Notes: generated by a model not told the origin, from the sequence alone. Positions 25,016 through 34,050 are shown, counted from the first letter of the stretch. The stretch is 64,000 nt of DNA from Desulfoluna sp942491485 (GCA_942491485.1 CALOAX010000012.1:186001-250000), one strand, 5' to 3'. Program-made: numbers and translations.

Positions 25016-27709
25016 TTACATGGAGACGGCTTTTTTTAGTTTCTTCCACGGCTTGGCAACGGCGATCTTCACCTTACGCTTGAGGACATGCTTGACCACC
25101 GTTTTTTTCAGGTCATCAAAATCGACGCCGGCCTCATCACGCACCCGAACCAGCTTGATGGCGTCGAACTTACACTTGGTGGTACACATGCCGCACCCAA
25201 CGCACATGAACTCGTCCACCACGGTTGCACCGCAGCCGAGGCAGCGCTCTGTCTCTTTTCGAACCTGCTCTTCGGTGAAGGTGCCCCGCAAATCCTTGAA
25301 GGTTTGCTTGGCTTGCTTGCCGTCCACATGGGCGGTTTTTTCTCGGGGTGCACGGTCGTACCCGCTGAGATTGAGAGTCTTTTTATCAAAAGAGACATAC
25401 TCTCTTTTGATTCGGCCCAGAACAAGGCTCTGTCCGGGGTTCACATACCGATGAATGGAGATGGCCCCCTCCTTGCCCATGGCGATGGCGTCAATGGCAA
25501 AGCTGGGTCCGATAAGGGCGTCACCACCGGCGAATACATCAGGTTCACCGGTCTGAAATGTCAGCGCATCGGCTTTGATCGTCTGATTGGGATTGAGTTC
25601 AATGCTGCTGCCTTTAATAAGGTTACCCCAATCCATGGCCTGGCCCACGGAGATGAGGACATGGTCTGCGTCAACAACGGTTGCCTCGTTTTCATCGTAG
25701 GTGGGGCTGAACCTGCCGTTTTCATCAAAGACGGACACACATTTTACAAACTCAACACCGATGACCCTGCCGTTTTCGGTCACGACGCGTTTGGGCCCCC
25801 AGGCGTTGTTGATAACAATGTCCTCTTCTGTTGCTTCATCAATCTCTTCCTGCAGTGCCGGCATATTGCCGGAACTCTCGAGACAATACATGTCAACTGA
25901 GGAGGCCCCCACCCGTGTGGCGGTCCGGGCCACGTCGATGGCCACATTGCCGCCGCCGATAACGAGGGTCTTTCCACCGAGTGTCATCTCTTCACCAAGG
26001 TTCACCTTGCGCAAGAAATCCACACCGGTCATGACGCCTTCGGCGTCCTCTCCTTCAATGCCGATTTTTCTTCCGGACTGGGCACCGATGGCCATGTAGA
26101 AAGCTTCAAAACCTTCGCCCCTTAAATCATCTAAGGTGACGTCCCTGCCCACGTCCACACCGGTTTTAAACGCAACACCCATCTCACGCAAGATATCGAT
26201 CTCGGCATTGACCACATCTTTTTCCAGGCGGTAGGACGGGATCCCCATGGTGAGCATACCGCCGAGGGCTTTTTCCTTTTCAAATACCGTGACCTTATAC
26301 CCATCAATGGCCAGATAGTAGGCACAGGAGAGGCCTGCGGGACCGGCACCGACGATGGCGATCTTCTTGCCGTAATCGTGTCTCTTTTTCGGAATGAACC
26401 GGGTTTCGGCATCAAGTTCTTTTTGGGCGATAAATTTTTTGACCTCATCAATGGCGATGGGGGCGTCGAGGTCACCACGGGTACAGGAGGATTCGCATTT
26501 GCGGGGGCAGACGCGTCCGCACACGGCTGGAAATGGGTTTTCTTCTTTGATCAGCTGAAGGGCTTCCGTGTAGCGACCCTGGGACGCAAGTTTCAGGTAC
26601 CCCTGGATGCCTATGTGTGCGGGGCAGTCCGCCTTGCAGGGGCTGGTGCCGGTTTCGTCAACAACAGCTCGGTTGGTGCGATACTCAACATTCCAGTATT
26701 CCGGGCCCCATTCCGTGTTGTGCGGAAGATCCGGCTTTTTCTTACGCGGCAGGGTATCGGCGCAAAGCTTCTGCCCCAGGGCCAAGGCATTGGTGGGGCA
26801 GTTTTCAACACATTCACCACAGGCGACACACTTATCCATGTCTACCTTTGCCAGGTAGTTGGATTTGATAAAGTCGGGGTTTCGCCACATGTTCGCGTTA
26901 CGCACCGCATAACACCCGCAGCCGCAACAATTGCATATGGCGTGTGTATGACCGACCTCCTCAATATTGGGGATGTTGTGCATGAGGCCATTTTCTTCGG
27001 CTTTTTTGATGATTTCAAAGGCCTCTTCCCGGGTAATCTGACGGCCTTTGCCCGACTGAATATAATAGTCGGCGGCATCATCGAGCTGAATACACATGTC
27101 TTCTTTCAGATGTCCGCACCCCTCCCCCATGGATTCACGGGAGGTGCGGCAGGAGCAGTCCGAAACGGAGAATGTGGTGGCCGAGTTGAGGTATCCGGAT
27201 ATTTCTTCGTAAGAGGCCCTTCGGGTTTCGCCGTCAATGGCGCTTTCGATGGGAATGGTCCGCATGGGGCCTGTGCCGATGGGGAAGTTTCCGGCGGTAA
27301 GGGGGGCCTTCTTCTTGCCGTAGCCGTCAAAGGCCTCGCCGATCTGTGGGTATTTTTTATAGTTTTCACTGTTGTTGACGACCATCTCCATGTGGCCGGG
27401 AACCCAAAGCTCCAGCCAGTACATGTTGACCCCGTCATCGTCACGGAACATGGCCGCACCCACATCACCGCATCTCTGCAAAATCCGTTCGGTCTCTTCA
27501 ACGGGCCTGCCCCACACAGATGCAACCTCTTCAGCACTCCGGGGCTCGCGGAACTTAAGGCACAACGCCGCTTCGGCCATTTCATCCGTCACAACGCATT
27601 CAAGCAGCTTATATTCAGGGTCTTCCGGTGTGATCTCACCTTTTGAACCGCGTTTGACCATACTGATTTTATTGCACAAATCAATGACTTTTTCTTTTAC
27701 CTCTCCCAT
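25016..27709 (-). CDS. GltD/NfnB-like FAD and 4Fe-4S oxidoreductase
   Basis: An 897-residue protein starting at the ATG at 27709 (AAGGAG nine bases upstream). Residues 1-300 form an N-terminal module with several cysteine groups (SDCSCRTS, CNCCGCGCYAVRNA), ending in a ferredoxin motif CVACGECVENCPTNA. The middle matches the glutamate-synthase small-subunit family: a cysteine-rich PCKADCPAHI and CGRVCPRKCESSC, an FAD site GAGPAGLSCAYYLA, a second Rossmann site VIGGGNVAIDVARTA, and GGDALIGPSFAIDAIAMGKE. The tail carries another cluster motif, CVGCGMCTTKCKFDA. It should move electrons between NAD(P)H and ferredoxin or a partner protein. The partner is unknown. The divergent HxlR gene and two palindromes upstream suggest specific induction. 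Confidence 0.9.
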   Translation of the reverse strand: MGEVKEKVIDLCNKISMVKRGSKGEITPEDPEYKLLECVVTDEMAEAALCLKFREPRSAEEVASVWGRPVEETERILQRCGDVGAAMFRDDDGVNMYWLELWVPGHMEMVVNNSENYKKYPQIGEAFDGYGKKKAPLTAGNFPIGTGPMRTIPIESAIDGETRRASYEEISGYLNSATTFSVSDCSCRTSRESMGEGCGHLKEDMCIQLDDAADYYIQSGKGRQITREEAFEIIKKAEENGLMHNIPNIEEVGHTHAICNCCGCGCYAVRNANMWRNPDFIKSNYLAKVDMDKCVACGECVENCPTNALALGQKLCADTLPRKKKPDLPHNTEWGPEYWNVEYRTNRAVVDETGTSPCKADCPAHIGIQGYLKLASQGRYTEALQLIKEENPFPAVCGRVCPRKCESSCTRGDLDAPIAIDEVKKFIAQKELDAETRFIPKKRHDYGKKIAIVGAGPAGLSCAYYLAIDGYKVTVFEKEKALGGMLTMGIPSYRLEKDVVNAEIDILREMGVAFKTGVDVGRDVTLDDLRGEGFEAFYMAIGAQSGRKIGIEGEDAEGVMTGVDFLRKVNLGEEMTLGGKTLVIGGGNVAIDVARTATRVGASSVDMYCLESSGNMPALQEEIDEATEEDIVINNAWGPKRVVTENGRVIGVEFVKCVSVFDENGRFSPTYDENEATVVDADHVLISVGQAMDWGNLIKGSSIELNPNQTIKADALTFQTGEPDVFAGGDALIGPSFAIDAIAMGKEGAISIHRYVNPGQSLVLGRIKREYVSFDKKTLNLSGYDRAPREKTAHVDGKQAKQTFKDLRGTFTEEQVRKETERCLGCGATVVDEFMCVGCGMCTTKCKFDAIKLVRVRDEAGVDFDDLKKTVVKHVLKRKVKIAVAKPWKKLKKAVSM

Positions 27710-27763
27710 CAGCACCTGCTCCTTATGCTTTCAATCCGCAAAACACCTGTTCTCTCTCCCAAT

Positions 27764-27790
27764 ATTTCACTTGCAAATAGCAAGTGAAAT
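27764..27790. promoter_or_regulatory. Perfect palindrome, likely HxlR operator 1
   Basis: ATTTCACTTGC and GCAAGTGAAAT are perfect 11-base arms around a 5-base spacer. It lies about 55 bases upstream of the oxidoreductase start. The inner half-site ACTTGC-N5-GCAAGT recurs 39 bases away. It is probably bound by the divergently encoded HxlR regulator. Confidence 0.78.
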
Positions 27791-27807
27791 TTAACGTACA
27801 AAAAGTA

Positions 27808-27824
27808 ACTTGCATTTTGCAAGT
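27808..27824. promoter_or_regulatory. Palindrome, likely HxlR operator 2
   Basis: ACTTGC-ATTTT-GCAAGT repeats the half-site and spacing of the palindrome at 27764-27790, with centres 39 bases apart (close to four helical turns). It lies between the two divergent genes, about 90 bases before the HxlR start. Confidence 0.78.
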
Positions 27825-27915
27825 CATTTTTCTTGTCAAACGAGAAAGGCCGTGCCAATTATAGTATAGATGACATACCTAATAAAAAATCAGTGCATTT
27901 CAGAGGAAACACCAG

Positions 27916-28380
27916 ATGAAAAAGTTAAACAAGCCAGCAGACCCGAGGGTTTGTTCCGTGGGACGTTCATTGGAAATACTCGGAGACCGCTGGATTATTT
28001 TTATCATTCGAGAAGCGTTTTTCGGCGTCAAATACTACGATGAGTTTCTGTCCAACCTTGGTATTGCCACCAACGTATTGACAGACCGGCTCAAGTGGCT
28101 GGTGGAGAACGGGATTTTTGAAACCCATAAAGATCAGAAGGATGCACGTCGGAAAACATATATATTAACGGAAAAAGGATGGGATCTGTTCTCTATTATC
28201 CTGTCGTTCATCAACTGGGGCGACCGCTGGCTGTCAGATGAGTCAGGACCACCGCTTACGCTTCATCACAAGACATGCGGACACACCTTGAAGCCGGTGA
28301 TGTGTTGTGAACATTGCAGGGAGAAAATTGAGAGAAGTGATGTCACCTACGAAGAGGTGTGGCGGGATAAAAAATCGTAA
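27916..28380 (+). CDS. HxlR-family winged-helix regulator
   Basis: A 154-residue protein with the HxlR signature: an early cysteine in PRVCSVGRSLEILGDRW, then FGVKYYDEFLSNLGIATNVLTDRLKWLVENGI and a wing ending RKTYILTEKGWDLF. The family responds to thiol or aldehyde stress or small ligands, often through the N-terminal cysteine. An unusual C-terminal extension holds HKTCGHTLKPVMCCEHCREKI, four or five cysteines that could bind zinc or a cluster. GAGGA precedes the ATG. It is divergent from the FAD oxidoreductase, which it probably controls through the two palindromes between them. Confidence 0.92.
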   Translation: MKKLNKPADPRVCSVGRSLEILGDRWIIFIIREAFFGVKYYDEFLSNLGIATNVLTDRLKWLVENGIFETHKDQKDARRKTYILTEKGWDLFSIILSFINWGDRWLSDESGPPLTLHHKTCGHTLKPVMCCEHCREKIERSDVTYEEVWRDKKS

Positions 28381-28567
28381 CGATTCTGCGCCTACATAGC
28401 TGTCTCCGGTGGCATGGTAGCCGAGCCACAGCCACCCTTAACGCAAAAATCATTCAAGGACAATGTTGTAAGGTCTGTTTATTAAGCCGACTCTATACAT
28501 ATCAGGCAGATGTTTAGCCGATAGGGACACATGCTGTATGGTTATCGATAATTAGATGCTATGTACG

Positions 28568-28765
28568 CTACCCAATTTCCGAAAACAGCTTTTTGGCTGC
28601 GGAAAGCAAAAACTCATCTTGATAATGCCCAGCAGCCAAAGACAAACCAACAGGTGATCCGTTCACTGCCGTCAAAGGAATGGATAGTTCTGGTAACCGC
28701 CCTACCCCTGCGAACGATGTAATATCCATGGTTCTGTCATAAAAGTCTAATTTCACATTCCACAT
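28568..28765 (-). pseudogene. C-terminal remnant of an amidase-signature enzyme
   Basis: Sixty-five codons read YDRTMDITSFAGVGRLPELS followed by SIPLTAVNGSPVGLSLAAG, which is the last stretch of amidase/GatA-type hydrolases (SLAGLPxxSxPxG..GLPVGLxL). The Ser-cisSer-Lys catalytic region, which should lie some 300 residues earlier, is missing. The sequence before 28765 is not coding. The surrounding gap 28381-29065 otherwise holds a degenerate repeat near 28410 and no gene. Confidence 0.75.
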
Positions 28766-29065
28766 GTGCTGAGGCCGAATCTAAAACCACACCTCGTCCA
28801 AACAACCACCCCACCGCCTTTTTACCTTTTATTTTTCAGCGGCGACAAAACCCGTGACATGACTATCACCGATAGCATTTATAAAATCCCCACAAGCCCA
28901 ATACCCACAAGGTATAATACTCTGAAAGAAAAGCGTTCATACCCATATACTAATAGTACAAAAAAACCATTCCAATTGATCCGTGTAGATAAAAAATGGG
29001 TAATTGGTATCACCTGCGGACCCGAAGCATCTACGGTAAGGACAATGTACATCCAGCCCCCCCCC

Positions 29066-29791
29066 CTACGACCGCAATTCAAACCGCACCGGCAGGGTGA
29101 CCCAGGTGGTGTCCATGGCACCGGTGGCAGAGAATCGCCACTTCTTCACCCCTTTCACGGCGCTGCGATCGAGCACCGAATGCCCGCTGGATTTTTTTAT
29201 CTTTACATCCTTTACCTCGCCCTTTCCGTTCACGAGAATATCAAGAAGCACCACGCCCTGGTATCCTCGCCTGATGGCGGCTTTGGGGTAACGGGGTTCA
29301 GGTGCGTAGACGGACGTGGGGTCTGCCGTGGAGGTGCCACCGACAGCGGGTGCAGATGCAGCACTCTGAGTCTCCTCTGTGTCGGAGGCAACCTTGTGGA
29401 GCTGGGCCACGGATTCGTCGTGAGCTACCGGCTCATCAACTGCAGGTTCCGGTTCGGTTTCAACCTCAGGCACAGCGGGGTGAATTGACTCTTTGACCGG
29501 TTCCACCATCTTGGGTTTTGGTTTCGCGACTTTTTTCTTCACAACAGGACGCGGCTTTTCTTTTATGGGGTTGACCGGTTTCTTCTTTTTAGGGGGTTCC
29601 TTGACAGTCGCCGGTTTCTTCACCGGTTTGGCCGCAGGGAGACTCTGGACCGACGGCACGGTCATGGAGACGGTGATGGTGGTACCATGTGTGGATGCGG
29701 AGGGAGGAACAGGAGCTGACGGCAAAGGCATCAGAAAAAATAACGCGTGAAAAAGAGCCGCCACGCATGCGGGAAGAATCAGGCGCTTCAA
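29066..29791 (-). CDS. tonB: TonB energy transducer
   Basis: A 241-residue protein. It has an N-terminal membrane anchor (PACVAALFHALFFLMPL), a long proline/lysine/glutamate-rich periplasmic linker (repeats such as KPVKKPATVKEPPKKKK) and a C-terminal TonB domain: YPKAAIRRGYQGVVLLDILV, KKSSGHSVLDRSAVKGVKKW. It couples the proton gradient used by ExbB-ExbD to outer-membrane receptors. Start is TTG at 29791, overlapping the exbD stop as TTGA, with GAGGTGG upstream, so the two genes are translationally coupled. It is last in the exbB-exbD-tonB order and downstream of a B12-riboswitch-controlled btuB, so it probably serves corrinoid uptake. Confidence 0.95.
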   Translation of the reverse strand: MKRLILPACVAALFHALFFLMPLPSAPVPPSASTHGTTITVSMTVPSVQSLPAAKPVKKPATVKEPPKKKKPVNPIKEKPRPVVKKKVAKPKPKMVEPVKESIHPAVPEVETEPEPAVDEPVAHDESVAQLHKVASDTEETQSAASAPAVGGTSTADPTSVYAPEPRYPKAAIRRGYQGVVLLDILVNGKGEVKDVKIKKSSGHSVLDRSAVKGVKKWRFSATGAMDTTWVTLPVRFELRS

Positions 29792-30198
29792 GGCTTGGCC
29801 ACCTCTGCCTGAAGGGAGATCTCGGTAATGCCTGCTTCTCGAATTGTATCCATCACCCTGAAAAGGCGTTGATATGAGAGGCTTTTGTGTCCACAGAGAA
29901 TCACCTGCTTTTTGGTCTTCCCTTCAAAAAAACGGGTCACCCGCGCTCCAAGTTCCGTTAGGGGCACCGCCGTTTTCCCCATAAACACCTCCCCTTCAGC
30001 CGTCACAGAAAGGATCAGCTCTGGGGTCTCATCCATATGAACCGCTTGGGTAGATTCGGGCAGCTCAAGCTGAAGGCCATCGTGATAACTCATGGAGAGC
30101 ATGGCGTAGATAAAAAAGACAAGCAGAAGAAACACCACGTCGATGAGCGGCAGCATGTCCGGCTTGTTTTTGATACTGAAATCTCGTTTTACTTTCAT
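29788..30198 (-). CDS. exbD: ExbD-type biopolymer transport protein
   Basis: A 136-residue protein with a short cytoplasmic start and one membrane helix carrying the essential aspartate (MLPLIDVVFLLLVFFIYAML; Asp at about 20). A periplasmic domain follows, ending RVMDTIREAGITEISLQ. With ExbB it forms the proton-driven motor for TonB. The ATG at 30198 is used; the longer frame upstream is translated repeat. A repeat of the GCCTCCGGCGG family (30209-30310) lies between this gene and exbB. Confidence 0.94.
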   Translation of the reverse strand: MKVKRDFSIKNKPDMLPLIDVVFLLLVFFIYAMLSMSYHDGLQLELPESTQAVHMDETPELILSVTAEGEVFMGKTAVPLTELGARVTRFFEGKTKKQVILCGHKSLSYQRLFRVMDTIREAGITEISLQAEVAKP

Positions 30199-30208
30199 AT
30201 GTAATATC

Positions 30209-30310
30209 TGCCTCCGGCGGCGAGGTGAGCCACCTCGAAAGCTGGTTTGCGAATGCTCTCGCCCCTCGTTCCTCAGGTCGTTCACATTCGCTGACGGGCT
30301 ACGCTCGTAA
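30209..30310. repeat. Half of a modular GCCTCCGGCGG repeat
   Basis: It starts TGCCTCCGGCGGCGAGG and continues with GTGAGCCACCTCGAAAGC, CGAATGCTC, CCCTCGTTCCTCAGG and TTCGCTGACGGGCTACGC. No inverted terminus follows before the exbB stop at 30425. It interrupts the exbB-exbD operon. Confidence 0.7.
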
Positions 30311-30424
30311 CCTCAGTTTCTGCGTCTCAGGTGTCGCAACCAGGATACTTGCAACCCAACCTCTTCGTGTAGCCCGAAGGGCGCTTCATGGTCGTCTTGC
30401 TTTTTGCTCCTGCAACACCAAGAA

Positions 30425-31060
30425 CTAAGAACGTTTCTCTTTCACCCTTTCGTCTGTTCCATTCATCAATTTTTCATGCGTGATCTCAAGGGAGGTGGCG
30501 TACTTTTCAATGGCCAGGGCCGACGCCTCGGCCCGTGAATTAAAATAATTGCAGGGAAGAAGGGTCAGGATACTGATGGATAGGCCCGCTGCCGTGGTGA
30601 TGAGAGCCTGGGCAATGCCGCCGGTGACAGCCTGAGGATCGCCGATGCCCTTGGCACCGAGCATATCAAAGGAGTGAATGATCCCCACCACGGTACCGAG
30701 GATCCCCAGAAGAGGCGCCACCGTAACGATGGTCTCGAGAACCCCCATGTATTTTCGCATGCGCTGCAGCTCATCTGCCGCGGCAGACTCCATGGCCATG
30801 GCCATGGAGTAGTCACGGTGCAGGATTCCGTTGACCAGAATTCGCACGATGAAGTTCTTCGACCCCCTCGCGGCCAACCGAACCTCCTCCCAAAGCCCCT
30901 TTTCGGCCAGGTCCAGAACCCGGTAAACCAGGGATTGATTCCTGTCTCGACGAATGCGAAGCCAGAACACCGTTCTCTCGATCACAATGGTCAGCGAAAC
31001 AAAAGAGCATAAAAGCAGCGGAAGCATCAGAAAACCGCCGCTTTTGACTAATTGAATCAT
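30425..31060 (-). CDS. exbB: ExbB/TolQ-type proton channel protein
   Basis: From the ATG at 31060 the protein has 211 residues and three membrane segments (about 10-30, 100-125 and 145-170). The family signature is VAPLLGILGTVVGIIHSF, followed by GGIAQALITTAAGLSISILTLLPCNYF. It forms the pentameric motor with ExbD to energise TonB. The longer frame to 31123 has no supporting ribosome site. It lies about 550 bases downstream of btuB on the same strand. Confidence 0.93.
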   Translation of the reverse strand: MIQLVKSGGFLMLPLLLCSFVSLTIVIERTVFWLRIRRDRNQSLVYRVLDLAEKGLWEEVRLAARGSKNFIVRILVNGILHRDYSMAMAMESAAADELQRMRKYMGVLETIVTVAPLLGILGTVVGIIHSFDMLGAKGIGDPQAVTGGIAQALITTAAGLSISILTLLPCNYFNSRAEASALAIEKYATSLEITHEKLMNGTDERVKEKRS

Positions 31061-31237
31061 ATCATTACACCTGTTTCGAAATGTAAAACGTAAAAGCCTC
31101 CCCGAAATCAAACATTTCGACAAGGCGCTGTGGTAACAGTCTATTCAACCAAGACGTTGCAATATATAACACAGATCATTCAGTAATTCGAGATGATCCC
31201 AGAAACGAAAACATCCCCAAATCAGAAGTAAAAACCA

Positions 31238-31268
31238 TGGGAGGGGGGAGGGACGCCATTGTCCCTCC
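31238..31268 (-). terminator. Stem-loop between btuB and exbB, possible terminator
   Basis: GGGAGGGAC and GTCCCTCCC form a strong stem with a short loop; on the minus strand the stem is followed by CCCTCCCATGGTTTTT. A second hairpin with 10-base arms (TTTCTGCCGG/CCGGCAGAAA, 31535-31564) lies just after the btuB stop. If either terminates, exbB-exbD-tonB has its own promoter in 31061-31237. Confidence 0.5.
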
Positions 31269-31335
31269 CCTACCCCTGATTCCAACCACAGATCAGGAGA
31301 TACACATGATGCTCCGAGTCAACAAGCGGAGCGTT

Positions 31336-31533
31336 TCAACCCTTAAGATTCAATTCCTGTCGCATTCGGTTCATTGCGAACCGAACCGCCCCCCCGTAAG
31401 GAGGATCTCCCGCCGGGTAACAGACTGCCCAATCATACAGTCCGGTCAGCAGGAAAAACGGGGAGGGGTCTGCCCTGATACGTAAGAGAACGAACCCTTC
31501 AGGTTGTATGAAGAAGCAACGTTGCCTCCTCAT
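31336..31533 (-). CDS. Possible small protein, unknown
   Basis: A 65-codon frame after btuB reads PSPFFLLTGLYDWAVCYPAG and then PPYGGAVRFAMNRMRQEL. The residue choice looks protein-like, and the region is not repeated elsewhere in the window. No good ribosome site is seen before the ATG and I do not recognise the family. It may be a remnant of a longer gene. Confidence 0.3.
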   Translation of the reverse strand: MRRQRCFFIQPEGFVLLRIRADPSPFFLLTGLYDWAVCYPAGDPPYGGAVRFAMNRMRQELNLKG

Positions 31534-31611
31534 GTTTCTGCCGGTGTCACAGGTCCGGCAGAAATCGTGGTACGGGGTGAGTCACGTTTCACCCCCGTGA
31601 ATTATCTATTA

Positions 31612-33582
31612 TCAGTAGGTCCAGGTGACCCCGGCAAAGAACTGACGCCCGGGGATGGGATACCCCTGGATATAGGCTGCGTCTTCGTCGAAGATGTTTT
31701 TGACTTCGCCCCTGAGATAGACACTGCCGAATTTCTCCGTGCTTACGACACGCTGCGATACGGTAAAATTTGACACAGTCACACTGGCGAGGGTCACTTC
31801 ATCGTACGTGCTGAACTGATAATCTGTTACTTTCTGGCTGCTCAGGTAAGAGACGCTGAGGTCTGCAGAAAAGCCGTCCAAATCAGAAAGGGCAATCCCC
31901 GCAGACAGATTTGTATCCGCCGTCTTCTGAAGGTCTTTGTCTGTTTCTTCATCTTTATATTCAAAAAGATAGGTCAATCCGGCGTAAGGCCGCAGTTCCC
32001 AGCTTCCAAAGAGGTCGGCAAAGGTATAGGAACACTCGCCTTCCACGCCGCTGATGGTGGCCTCACCGAGGTTTTCCCAAGTAGAGTCCCCATCGTTGTT
32101 TACAGTGGAAACGATTTTATCCTTAAAATCAGTGGTGAAAAGAGTCAGGGCACTTTTCATGCCGCCAAAGGCCATGTCCATCCCCACTTCATAGGTGCGG
32201 CTCTTTTCAGGATCAAGGTCTGGGTTCCCGACATAATGCTTGCCGGGATAGTACACGCCGGACCAGGTCGATCCGGGGCTGGTATAATCGTACGCGAGCT
32301 CTTTTGCAGAGGGCATGCGAAATGCTTCAGCGACGTTGGCTCGAAATTTAATATTTTTTGACATGTTGTAGACAACACCAACACTTGGGTTGATGTCATC
32401 ATCGCTCTCATCTCGCCCCTGCCCACCAAGCACCTCAACTTCATAGTGATCAAATCGAGCGCCACCATTTAAAATGAGCTTCTGATCAAACAATTTCGCC
32501 TTTGCCATGGCAAAGCCTGCGGTATTGCTGAAGGTGGTACTCTTGGGATCCCATGTTGCGTCGATGTCATAGTTCACCCAATCCACACCCGTTGTCAGGC
32601 CAAAGGTCTCTCCACTCCAAGACACCTGAGCCTGGGCGCCTTTGCTGTCGGTCTCCTGGCTGCTCGTAGATCCAAAAGAGGGGTCGGGGTCCACCCATTC
32701 ATCCTTGTCTTTCCCCCCAAACCAACGGGCCTTCCAGGCAAGGGACTCGGACGTGTTCTGCCCGTCATAGGTAAGATCGTAGGAGCTGTTTTCGGTGTTT
32801 TTGTAATTATCGGGGTCATTTTGAGTGATGTAGCCGGGGTTGCCGACCTTGTCAGCGTCAAAAGCGGTGTAGGTCAACCCGATACGGTTGCCGGGAAGGA
32901 ATTCATAACCCGTGTTGATGCTGGCGCGAAGAATTCCGTCGTTGCCGGTGTTTTTGTATTTCGTTCCGTCGCCGGTTTTGTGATCTCCCTCTTCTGACTG
33001 AGAGACGCTGGCGGAAAAGTCAAAATTCCCCGCCTTGCCGGAAACGCCCGAGGCCAGCTCTTTGTAATCTGCAGAGCCGGCCTTTGCCTTGACGAAGACA
33101 GAGGGTTTAGCCTCGCCTTTTTTTGTGATGACGTTGACCACACCACCCATGGCAGCGGAGCCATATTGAACCGCCGCCGGACCTTTGATAATCTCCACGC
33201 GCTCAATGTTTTGAGTGGTAATTTTTGCGACGTTGCCGGTACCTGCCCGCCTGCCGTCAATAAGGACCAAAACATGGCCCATAAGGTCGTTGCCATGGGA
33301 TTCCGTGCGAAAGCCGCGAATTCCGACGCTGCTCAAGGTTCCGGGATACTGAAGAACCTGAACGGCTCCCTTCTCAGAGAGAAGTTCGCCCAAATCAGTG
33401 GCAGATGAATTCTCGATCGCTTCTGCGTCAATCACGGTAACGGCGGCCGCGACTTCGGTGATGCTCTCTTTGGCCCGAGAGGCCGTGACCACATACTCAT
33501 CAAGGGTGGCATCAGTCGCCCATACCGGAGAGGTGCTTGCCACCCAGGCAGCAAGTGCACCAATCATCAGACTTTTCTTCAT
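31612..33582 (-). CDS. btuB: TonB-dependent outer-membrane receptor, BtuB-like
   Basis: A 656-residue protein with a signal peptide ending SPVWA, a TonB box region (DEYVVTASRAKES), a plug domain (GVQVLQYPGTLSSVGIRGFR-like, then VLVLIDGRRAG and RVEIIKGPAAVQYGSAAMGGVVNVIT), and a 22-strand barrel ending GRQFFAGVTWTY with a terminal aromatic. Assignment to cobalamin uptake rests mainly on the B12 riboswitch and terminator upstream; no siderophore genes are near. A 247-bp MITE sits between the terminator and the start codon. GGAGGAAAACG precedes the ATG. Confidence 0.88.
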   Translation of the reverse strand: MKKSLMIGALAAWVASTSPVWATDATLDEYVVTASRAKESITEVAAAVTVIDAEAIENSSATDLGELLSEKGAVQVLQYPGTLSSVGIRGFRTESHGNDLMGHVLVLIDGRRAGTGNVAKITTQNIERVEIIKGPAAVQYGSAAMGGVVNVITKKGEAKPSVFVKAKAGSADYKELASGVSGKAGNFDFSASVSQSEEGDHKTGDGTKYKNTGNDGILRASINTGYEFLPGNRIGLTYTAFDADKVGNPGYITQNDPDNYKNTENSSYDLTYDGQNTSESLAWKARWFGGKDKDEWVDPDPSFGSTSSQETDSKGAQAQVSWSGETFGLTTGVDWVNYDIDATWDPKSTTFSNTAGFAMAKAKLFDQKLILNGGARFDHYEVEVLGGQGRDESDDDINPSVGVVYNMSKNIKFRANVAEAFRMPSAKELAYDYTSPGSTWSGVYYPGKHYVGNPDLDPEKSRTYEVGMDMAFGGMKSALTLFTTDFKDKIVSTVNNDGDSTWENLGEATISGVEGECSYTFADLFGSWELRPYAGLTYLFEYKDEETDKDLQKTADTNLSAGIALSDLDGFSADLSVSYLSSQKVTDYQFSTYDEVTLASVTVSNFTVSQRVVSTEKFGSVYLRGEVKNIFDEDAAYIQGYPIPGRQFFAGVTWTY

Positions 33583-33645
33583 TTACGTTTTCCTCCCAGA
33601 AACATTAAGACTCAATCCAAAACCAAAGCTGGTGAGCCCCCTTTA

Positions 33646-33892
33646 GCCCGGATATTTCACGAGTCGGGGACGCTTATATGCAAGGCATCAGAGCTGTAGA
33701 TGTAATGGTTTACCTCAAGGCTCTGATAACGCAGCAGATGAGTGTACCCGGCTCGCCCGGAGGATGAGAAAATCAATCAGAAAACCGTGAATTACATTTT
33801 GCATTTTTGAAACAACTAAATTTCAAAAAATTACCCACTGCAATCACCGCTTATTTCTTTGGCTTGATCGGTTTCTCATGAAATATTCGGGA
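33646..33892. mobile_element. 247-bp MITE in the btuB leader
   Basis: Ends GCCCGGATATTTCACGAG and CTCATGAAATATTCGGGA are inverted and flanked by TA (33644-33645 and 33893-33894). Read on the minus strand, the interior follows the copy at 15162-15376 nearly throughout (shared AATTCACGGTTTTCTG-like, GGGCGAGCCG and GAGGTAAACCA blocks). It separates the riboswitch terminator from btuB by about 360 bases. Confidence 0.88.
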
Positions 33893-34003
33893 TAGAGCAT
33901 TCACCCCAAATAATTGTCATGCTGTGCTGTGGGGGTTCAAAAAACGTCGGTAGGAAACGTGAAGGAGAAGAAGAGAAAAGGACAGACATCGACCATGTCG
34001 ATT

Positions 34004-34050
34004 AAAACAAAAAAGCCCCATGCCCCCATTGCTATGGGGGACATGGGGCC
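34004..34050 (-). terminator. Rho-independent terminator, expression platform of riboswitch 1
   Basis: On the minus strand GCCCCATGTCCCCCAT pairs with ATGGGGGCATGGGGC around a four-base loop and is followed by TTTTTTGTTTT. It lies about 100 bases after the cobalamin aptamer, as expected for B12-induced transcription termination before btuB. Confidence 0.9.

Noticed and set aside
26378..27646. 422-codon plus-strand frame opposite the FAD oxidoreductase
   Set aside because: Shadow frame; the minus-strand protein has clear cluster and nucleotide motifs over the same bases.
28766..29488. 240-codon plus-strand frame opposite tonB
   Set aside because: Composition is not protein-like and tonB on the minus strand explains the codon pattern.
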